64,000 nucleotides of DNA from Melieria omissa (Eukaryota > Arthropoda > Insecta > Diptera > Ulidiidae). Both the position numbers and the translations under genes were made by a program. Location: positions 10,687,201 to 10,751,200 of the forward strand of contig OZ020269.1 in the NCBI GenBank assembly GCA_963971225.1. Direction: 5' to 3'. The stretch's first letter is position 1, and each line of letters begins with the position of its first letter. Positions 57,010 to 64,000 of this stretch are shown here, in pieces. Under the pieces are notes generated by a model. The model ran no database searches. It was not told the origin of the DNA and saw only the letters and a program-made list of their open reading frames with translations.

Positions 57010-59070
57010 TCAAGCATGTGGAACACTTTGGATTAGTCACAGTTATTACCGATTCTTATATACACTAGTTAGAATAAGTTTGCGTACAAGAGGTACGTAG
57101 TCTTTTCATATGAAAAATAAATCACTTAAAGTAATTTTTCAAAAAGAAAATATTTTTTATTTCTTCCATAAACTTAGTTCTTTTATTCCATTAAGATAAT
57201 AATATCAAAAACGTATCCAAACTGTAAAAGAAGGGCCAAAAACAAAATATGTTATGAATTCACCTCAGAAAAAATTTGCGTACAAGATAATGTTATGTAG
57301 TTAAAATTTAATTGAAACTAAGTTTTGTCCTAAAATTAATAACTTTATGAATTTGCTTTTCTCGCTTGAACTCCCTGCAGAAGTTTCGGCGTAAATTTTT
57401 TTAAATTCGGTGCTTTTTTCAGCGGTTATTTTGTTATATCCTTAAATTGTTATATTGGTTAACTATATTTTTGAAGATGGAGTGTTGTTGGGCTCAGGGT
57501 TCAAGTAAACCCATTATATACTCAATTAGATGTATGTTAGGTGACTAGAGAGGAACTTTTTCAATTGCATTGCGCCCTAAGGTCATCGTAAATTTGAAAA
57601 GAAATGTTGGAATCTGATCTAAAGTTTTTAAACCTTGGCTTTCATAAGCTTTAAAATATGTAAATAATCCCCTGGAAGCATTTCTGAATAAAACAAAACA
57701 GCCTACTCACTCCTTTTCCTGACATGCAGCCCTGCAGCCCATATCCCCACATGTGCTATGCTTGACTGTTAATTTCCGATTTTTTTAATTAACAGGATCC
57801 TCTTCAAATTAGTTTATGCCTTTTAATGCCAAATATGCCAAACTCTTATCAGATAATAATGAATCGTACCACTTTCTATAGATAACAACACATCGTCCCG
57901 GAAATCCGGTTTTCTAGACTCTTTGATGGACTCGTTTACGAAAGCAATTCTGTGCTCCTTGTAAGTAAGCTTTGTATATATGGGCTTCTTACATGCTGTT
58001 ATGTAGGGGAAATATGTTTTTTCATGATTTTTCTTATAAAGTCATAGCTACAAGGTTTTACTAAATATTGCGGTACATTTCTGAAGATATTGGATACAAC
58101 TAGGATAGGATATCGATGCACTGCAATCAGTGCAACCTTAAGAAAATGATCAGATTGTAGCTACGAGGAATTAAATTATTGTTTCAATGCATCTAAACCA
58201 CAACAAAAACTGCAATAGACGCATGTATGAATAATGTGGATATGTTTTTGTGCACAGAGTACTAATTTCTAGGGTCAAAATTAATCGAACGTAATTTTTG
58301 TTTAACTGCTAAAACCTTGTTGACTAGTGTATGCATCCATATGGATATTATGTAATTTTTAATGTAATATTGATATCGTTTTCTAAATGAATTATCAATT
58401 TTCTAAAGCATAGCGTGGAAAATACAACCTGAAAAATATATAACCTGAACTCACAGCACAACGATAAGAAGAAAACTATTATACATAGTACATATACCTT
58501 ATACATTTTCCATTACATTAAAACCATTTTCATCTGTTCCCTCTACTGAAAATCGCCTTACACCCAATTGACATCTTCACAAAATGTCATAATTTAGAGA
58601 GAAACAAATCGTTTTTGTTTTTCTATTTACTATTTGTGCTGACCATAAGTATAATTATTGTTAGTTCCTTGGAGATATATATATACATATTAGTAATGAT
58701 ATTTGGTATTCCAGACTAAATAATTTCAGACAAAATAAACATTAATTTAGATGCGACCTACACAAATTTTGAGTCTGCGTTCTGCGCATTTGGTTCTCTT
58801 AGTTTTGCCACATTCCTATTACAATTATGGAAAAAATGTCACCTGAAAAATTTGCTTTCACAATGAAATAATGCATAATTAGCCCTTTTCATCTTTTCGA
58901 TCTTCACAAACTTTTTCCATTAAATTTTAATTACTTAAACAACTTTTGAGCCTAATACTAGTTAAAAACACATTTGCCTTTCAAAATGTTTGTAATATAT
59001 AGATTTTTGGGAGAGTCAGCCCACTGGTCAGTCCAAACCATTCAAAATTCGAATACCAGTTTTGAATTTT
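57010..59070. other. No gene seen
   Basis: AT-rich intergenic DNA upstream of the serpin cluster. Two TTTGCGTACAAGA phrases (57077 and 57284) are the only notable internal similarity. No exon-like frame. Confidence 0.4.
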
Positions 59071-59077
59071 GCGATTA

Positions 59078-59245
59078 CAGTCGAACTTCCATAACCCGAA
59101 TCACCATTATCCAAAGAAAAACTTCGACTTATGGAGACTTCGACTTCTAGAGCTGTATGGAATTTTCTCTCTGAACTCTCTCTATTACCAGTCGATTTAG
59201 TTCAAGTTATAGTAAATTCAAATTATAGAAACGTTTCAAAATCTT
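59078..59245. mobile_element. pogo/Tigger-like terminal remnant
   Basis: After TA, CAGTCGAACTTCCATAACCC resembles the start of pogo/Tigger-type DNA transposons, and later phrases (TTCGACTTATGGAGACTTCG) look like a decayed inverted counterpart. No transposase and no confident second end. Confidence 0.4.
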
Positions 59246-59249
59246 GACG

Positions 59250-60500
59250 AAAGCTTGATTTGATAAACATTGGAGGCCATATACGCGTTCAGGACTCACA
59301 AGTGGATCTAATGTAGAAATAATAATTAATTTCCAGCATAAACAATTCATAGATAATCTTTAAGGTCAATACTGCAAAATAATTGTGCGTTGATCGGTGT
59401 AGTATTGAATATGTATCACATTTCTCACTGCTTCTGAAACTTCCACTGACTGCCAATTCACTCTGAATCCAGCTGTAGCGCTCAGTAGGTGAATATGGAC
59501 ACTGGAAATTTGGCCTCACCAACTAAACCCCCGAATATTCCGTAAAACATTGCAATGGCACCCACACAAAACCAGCAAAATTCCCGCAAAGAATTATTCA
59601 GACGTTACATGAACACGAGACCAGCGCGCGAAAAAACGTATTTTCAAAAGCGAAATGCATCTTGCAACAACTCTCAACATATGAGTACGAATTGCAATAA
59701 CAATTCACCAACGTGAGTGAGTGCGCATAAAATATTTGCCACCACATCACATCACCTAAGCATTCTTCAACGTAAACGTTCACAACGAAGGCCAACGCAA
59801 AACTTTCTGCTGGCTCATTCGTGAATATGGCCCGCCGGCATTCAGTGACTATTACAATTAGCTGAAAATGTGCCCATATTGCAGTGCCGACTATTCTGCA
59901 GATTTCCCCAGCGGCGGCCAGCAACATTTCATGCGACAGTGGTCAACACTTCATAGTTTCTTGCGACCAAAGAGGTAATCACAACAATAAATATTGCTGC
60001 TCGTCACAGCAGCTTCACCAGCTTCACTCAAACATGGAATTCATAACGAATTTTTGCTTCGAAGCATGTAAACGTGCGATATGCAAATTAACGTTTCAAT
60101 ACTCAAATCAAAACTAGGCACAACAACGTATAGAACTCGCACAGTTGCAAGTTGTTGGCAGCCTTCTGCTGATGCAGTACGTTTCTATAAGTTTTGATTT
60201 GAGTGGCGGTGCAGATTTGCCATATTCTAGCCATGAAATGAAACTAAATGGAAATCTTGCTGGTATTCACGATATGTAGCAATTACCCTGGCTGCAATTA
60301 GCAGGCGACAGCATTAGAAACTTTCGAAAACTCACGAACTTTAGCGAAAGAGAATATGTTATCTGGAATTTGAAAATCTGAATTTGTCCAAACGTTTTTA
60401 GTCAGATCGTTGATGTTTATATATGTATAGCTGAAAACGTCGTTGAACTCGGTGCACTCAGCATATTTTGATTATTGACAGAGAAGTTTGGCCGATCCCA
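59250..60500. other. No confident gene
   Basis: 59560-60300 is more GC-balanced with several Cys/Ser-rich frames on both strands, none recognisable. It could be host exon or regulatory DNA flanking the mariner insertion. Confidence 0.3.
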
Positions 60501-60503
60501 ATA

Positions 60504-61784
60504 ACACTTCGTTCAATAATGTTTGTGACTGATACATAGATGGCGGCAATACTAAATCAATATTTTTTTTCGAAATTGTGAACCTTTTTAAGCTTACTGT
60601 CTTATATATTGTCAATTCAACCATTAGTTTACAAGTTACAGTGCTTTAAGTGACACTACTTTTGAGTTTTCAAACAAAATGAATTCAAAGCAATTCCGTG
60701 TGCTGATTTATCATTGTTTTTTAATGAAAAAAAATACTGTTCAATGCCAGGAATGGCTTGAAAAACATTATTCGGACTCTGCTCCATCACAAAGAACCAT
60801 TTGTTATTGGTGTGCCGAATTCAAACGTGGTCGTACAGACACCGATGACATTCCATCTACTGGACGGCCAAATGACGCTGTTATTCCGGAAAACGTTGAA
60901 AAAACACTGAAAATCATTATGTCCGACCGTAAAGTGAAAGTGGGGGAGATTGCTGACATTCTAAAGATATCAGCAGGCAGTGTACACACCATAATACACG
61001 AATATTTGGTTATGAAAAAGGTGTTTTCGAAATGGGTGCCGCGTTTGCTCACACCGGAGCAAAAACAACAACGAATCGATGATTCAAAGAGCTGTTTGGA
61101 CATGTTTACGCGCAACAAGTCGGAGTTTTTGCGTCGGTACATCACAATGGATGAAACATGGATCCACCATTTCACTCCAGAGTCAAATCGGCAGTCTGCT
61201 GAGTGGCATGCAACCGGTGAAAGCCGCCCAAAGCATCCAAAGGCACAAACATCGGCTGGCAAGGTTATGGCGTCAGTATTTTGGGATGTGCACGGAATAA
61301 TATTCATCGACTATCTTGAGAAAGGGAAAACAATCAATAGCGACTATTATATAGCGTTGTTGGAACGTTTGAAAGAAAAAATCGCGATTAAGCGGCCCCA
61401 TATGAAGAAGAAAACAGTGTTGTTTCACCAAGACAATGCACCGTGTCACAAGTCGATGAAAACGATGGCAAAAATGCATGAATTGGGCTTCGAATTGCTT
61501 CCTCATCCCCCGTATTCTCCAGATCTGGCCCCCAGCGACTACTGGCTCTTCGCAGACCTCAAAAAGATGCTCCGTGGTAAGAGATTTGGCTCAAATGATG
61601 AAGTAATCACCGAAACTAACGCCTATTTTGAAGGCAAAGAAAAATCGTTCTACAAATCGTTCGCAAGATTGGAAAAGCGTTGGAATGATTGTATCTCCCT
61701 AAAAGGGGACTATGTTGATGAATAAAAACGAATTTTGGCAAAAAAACGTGTTTTAATTAGTCACACACATTATTGAACGAAGTG
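60504..61784 (+). mobile_element. Complete mariner element, 1281 bp
   Basis: TA (60502-60503 and 61785-61786) flanks inverted termini of about 28 bp: ACACTTCGTTCAATAATGTT at the left and its near-complement ending GAACGAAGTGT at the right. Length and structure (about 175-bp 5' leader, one ORF, short 3' tail) match full-length mariner. No frame damage is seen, and the termini match well, so it may be a recent or active copy. Confidence 0.95.
60679..61725 (+). CDS. Mariner transposase (DD34D), intact
   Basis: 348 residues, the normal mariner length. Residues 1-110 form the paired-like helix-turn-helix DNA-binding region (MNSKQFRVLIYHCFLMKK; later ISAGSVHTIIHEYL). WVPRLL at 119-124 corresponds to the WVPHEL linker motif, changed at two positions. 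Catalytic residues are D158 (ITMDETWIHHF), D252 (LFHQDNAPCH) and D287 (YSPDLAPSDYWLF). Exactly 34 residues separate the last two, the DD34D signature. It catalyses cut-and-paste transposition at TA sites using the flanking termini, acting in the nucleus. No stops, frameshifts or missing catalytic residues are visible. It is a different lineage from the deleted mariner at 18482. Confidence 0.95.
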   Translation: MNSKQFRVLIYHCFLMKKNTVQCQEWLEKHYSDSAPSQRTICYWCAEFKRGRTDTDDIPSTGRPNDAVIPENVEKTLKIIMSDRKVKVGEIADILKISAGSVHTIIHEYLVMKKVFSKWVPRLLTPEQKQQRIDDSKSCLDMFTRNKSEFLRRYITMDETWIHHFTPESNRQSAEWHATGESRPKHPKAQTSAGKVMASVFWDVHGIIFIDYLEKGKTINSDYYIALLERLKEKIAIKRPHMKKKTVLFHQDNAPCHKSMKTMAKMHELGFELLPHPPYSPDLAPSDYWLFADLKKMLRGKRFGSNDEVITETNAYFEGKEKSFYKSFARLEKRWNDCISLKGDYVDE

Positions 61785-61798
61785 TTAGGTAACTTTTT

Positions 61799-62048
61799 AA
61801 TTTGACGTTTTCTTTCAATTTAGATATTTTTTTTAATTTTGACTGAAGTAAATAAAGAAATATTCAAATTTTCATTATACGTAAACAGTTGTATGTTTAA
61901 GTAATTATTACAGCCACTACGATGTGGTTGCTCTCATAGCAAAACACTCTAAAATACAGGAATACATGGAATGCTGTTAATACATAGAAGCCTAAAACGT
62001 AAAATTTAAAATTTTAATTAACTTTCCCCTGTAGCGAAAGGGTTAACA
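61799..62048. repeat. TTAA-associated dispersed repeat, copy 2 (inverted)
   Basis: Reverse-complement counterpart of 7407-7680, with CCTGTAGCGAAAGGG followed by TTAA at 62026-62045. The mariner's right end lies only 15 bp away. Confidence 0.55.
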
Positions 62049-62054
62049 GGGATT

Positions 62055-62950
62055 AACGGGTTGGGACGGAGCCAGTCTAGGCAGCAGTCCCCCCTGTGTT
62101 GTAATGCCGGTAGGCGAGTGCCACAGGGGTCTAACGCGGGGGGTGGTTTTTATGCGGTAAAAATCCATAATGCTGGTGCTGGAGCACTGGTATCTTACGA
62201 AGATTTTCCACCTCCGTCAGAAAACAAAAAAACAAAAAAAAGGGGTGCATGGCAGGAGTACACTGCCGCACTCACTAAGTACACAAAGGAAATGTGGAAA
62301 GCGAAAATGGCTAATTTCCAATCGTTTTGCTAAGAAATTACTTCCACCCCCCAGGCAGCAATGCATCACAAAGTGCCAGCGAAGGGGGGAATGGAAAATA
62401 AGATGGCGCTCAAACTGTCGAATGACAGCTACACGCGTAATGAAGAGCAAAGGGCCCTGAATGCCTTTCAGCACTTCAAATCGCCAGGCCTGGAGGGGAT
62501 CCTCCCTGCCTTCCTACAGAAAGGCAGGGGGATCCTACTGGAGCATCTGACTGGCATTATTAGATGCTGTCTAGAAAAAAATTACATTTCCATAAGTTAA
62601 ATAAGTGTAGGTAGTTTTGATACCAAACATATGCAAAAGAGACTATATGGAGCCGAAGTTCTTCAGGCCAATTAGTTTAACATCCTTCATCCTTAACATC
62701 CTAAATTGAGGGTTAGTGCTGGAATGCATAGAGGCATTATGTATTGAGCATAAAAACCCAGGTCAAGATCCTCTGGGTTTAAGAATACAAAGGATTTCAC
62801 GGAAACGAGAAGGCAGACAACCATGCTACAAGTGCGGCAACCACGACCCCTCTGGGACTGAATTCTGTCATTGGACTGAGCAAAAACGCCATAGCAGAGT
62901 CACTAAGACTTAAGGAGAGAACCAGCAACTCAGAACTCTGGTCTAACGTC
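62055..62950 (+). mobile_element. Decayed non-LTR retrotransposon fragment (EN-RT linker and RT start)
   Basis: Pieces in different frames encode GAWQEYTAALTKYTKEMWKA (linker before RT, 62250), LKLSNDSYTRNEEQ (62412), a KSPGLEGILPAFLQKG RT block (62478; RTs usually have SPGPDG), and FFRPISLTSFILNIL (62659). Frames are shifted and stops occur. It resembles but is not identical to the elements at 36990 and 41945. Confidence 0.75.
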
Positions 62951-62982
62951 TCGGGTCTTAGGCAGTCGAAATTCTTTATTAA

Positions 62983-63234
62983 CCCTTATTCTCATACCCA
63001 AACTTACTAACGTCGTTTGGCACCCGGGGTACCCGGGTACCCATTTCATGAAATTTTTAAGTTTTCAATATTTTGTTAATTAAAAAGTGTTTATAAAATT
63101 TTGATATGATTTGTTCGCTTTTCACCTAAATAACGAGGATCCGGAAGGAAAAAAAAAATTTTCATTATTTGTCAGTTTTTTTCATAAAAATACATCTCAG
63201 TGGGCACCCGGGTACCCGGGTATGAGAATAAGGG
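62983..63234. mobile_element. 252-bp TTAA MITE
   Basis: TTAA at 62979-62982 and 63235-63238 flank perfect inverted ends CCCTTATTCTCATACCC and GGGTATGAGAATAAGGG. Subterminal GGTACCCGGGTACCC-type palindromes follow on both sides. The interior is AT-rich and non-coding. A piggyBac-superfamily MITE by target and CCC start. Confidence 0.9.
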
Positions 63235-63239
63235 TTAAA

Positions 63240-63830
63240 GGAAGAGGAGAATGCCTCAAACCACAGAATAAGCAGTAATACTGTTTATTCTGTGCTCAAA
63301 CTCGGGAAGAACAGCTTAACTCTTCAATTCCCAGTGTCACCTGTAGGTGACAGATGCTTAATATTTTTTTCCTACCGCACAGGTTTTTATTTTTAAATTC
63401 AAACACTTGTATAGCAAAGTCAATTAGTAGTACTTGTTTATTTAATTTTCCTCGCAACACTAGCGAAACGTCATTTGTCAAATTTATTCATTTGTTTCAC
63501 GCGTAATTAAAACAGTGCGAGTTTGTATGGTTTCTTTTAATATAAAAATGAGGGTAGCTTAAAACTTTTTATGTATTTTTTTGTCTTATCCAAACGTATT
63601 TAAGCTATTTTATATAAAAAGAAAATTTTCTTTTTCACTATTTTGGACATGGGAATTGAAGGATTAAAAAGGTCACCGATCTTCTAACTGGGCCTGCCGA
63701 CCGAGAAAACATATGCAGTTCTAGTTCTAGCTTGCAGAAAAGAGCTTCGTTCAGAGGTCAGTGGATCTAGGAGATGTTCTCTAACAACTTGTAGGGGGCA
63801 CAATAGTTTCAATGCAATAAACCCCATCAA
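63240..63830. other. No gene seen
   Basis: AT-rich spacer. GTGTCACCTGTAGGTGACA (63334-63352) is a short palindrome. Confidence 0.35.
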
Positions 63831-63831
63831 A

Positions 63832-64000
63832 TTCTATTCTGTTCTGTTCTGTTCTGTTCTATTCTATTCTATTCTATTCTATTCTATTCTATTCTATTCT
63901 ATTCTATTCTATTCTATTCTATTCTATTCTATTCTATTCTATTCTATTCTATTCTATTCTATTCTATTCTATTCTATTCTATTCTATTCTATTCTATTCT
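63832..64000. repeat. (ATTCT)n pentanucleotide array
   Basis: More than 30 units, the first few being TTCTG variants and the rest uniform ATTCT. It continues to the window edge, so the true length is unknown. Confidence 0.95.

Noticed and set aside
57077..57300. Two TTTGCGTACAAGA phrases as transposon ends
   Set aside because: They are in direct, not inverted, orientation and no target duplication or coding remnant is visible.
59598..60117. Overlapping Cys/Ser-rich frames on both strands
   Set aside because: Mutually antisense, no splice support, no known motif.
1..64000. CRISPR arrays, rRNA or functional tRNA genes
   Set aside because: No regularly spaced short repeats of CRISPR type, no rRNA-like conserved blocks, and the only A-box/B-box pair (38549) is degenerate and lies within a retrotransposon.

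Overview
This window is nuclear DNA from an insect, most likely a higher fly (Diptera: Brachycera) and plausibly a tephritid fruit fly. The reasons are very short introns (about 50-100 bp) with GTRAGT-type donors, secreted serpins with arthropod features, abundant CAA/GTT runs, and a mobile-element load of mariner/Tc1, piggyBac, Transib, Ty3/gypsy and EN-RT-RNase H non-LTR elements. There are no bacterial operons, no rRNA or convincing tRNA genes and no CRISPR array. The species call is inference.

Layout. 1-16100 has no convincing host gene. It holds a non-LTR 3' fragment (about 1798-2236), dispersed repeats, and at 9264-11707 a block of DNA-transposon remains: a deletion derivative of a Tc1/mariner-like element, a piggyBac relic, and a TTAA-flanked MITE. 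A tandem ~265-bp 'GGCGTGGCACCGCCCATA' repeat lies at 11830-12670, and a second array of the family at 19753-20575. 16130-17024 carries a copy of a module that elsewhere sits upstream of serpins, fused to a scrap of serpin exon. 18482-19023 is an internally deleted mariner.

The core of the window (20950-57010) is a minus-strand serpin cluster. From left to right it holds a 5' relic (S1), a nonsense-mutated copy (S2, 21989-23370), an intact reading frame with an expanded reactive-centre loop (S3, 33292-34711), a frameshifted copy (S4, 48682-50089) and two intact copies (S5, 52675-54044; S6, 55507-56903). All share one architecture: a 7-base coding microexon (MKT/MRT), a large exon 2, an exon 3 ending at the hinge, and an exon 4 encoding the reactive-centre loop and C terminus. 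The reading frame closes exactly in S3 (394 aa), S5 (380 aa) and S6 (385 aa). Predicted P1 residues are Lys or Arg, so trypsin-like targets are expected.

The cluster has been expanded by segmental duplication (33092-36574 versus about 48510-51873; 40877-41442 versus 52062-52640) and broken by transposons. Between S2 and S3 lies a Ty3/gypsy-type LTR element (about 24112-33091) whose Gag frame is preceded, in the same frame, by a degenerate RING-finger domain. Between S3 and S4 lie two EN-RT-RNase H retrotransposons. One of them (minus strand, 41945-48247) contains a four-level nest: non-LTR element, then Transib (44713-47924, CACAGTG termini and CGGTG target duplication), then piggyBac (44916-47376, TTAA), then a mariner-like MITE (45174-45740, TA).

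57010-60500 is mostly featureless with a pogo-like remnant. 60504-61784 is a complete, apparently intact mariner (348-aa DD34D transposase). After it come a non-LTR relic, a 252-bp TTAA MITE (62983-63234) and an (ATTCT)n array that runs off the end of the window.
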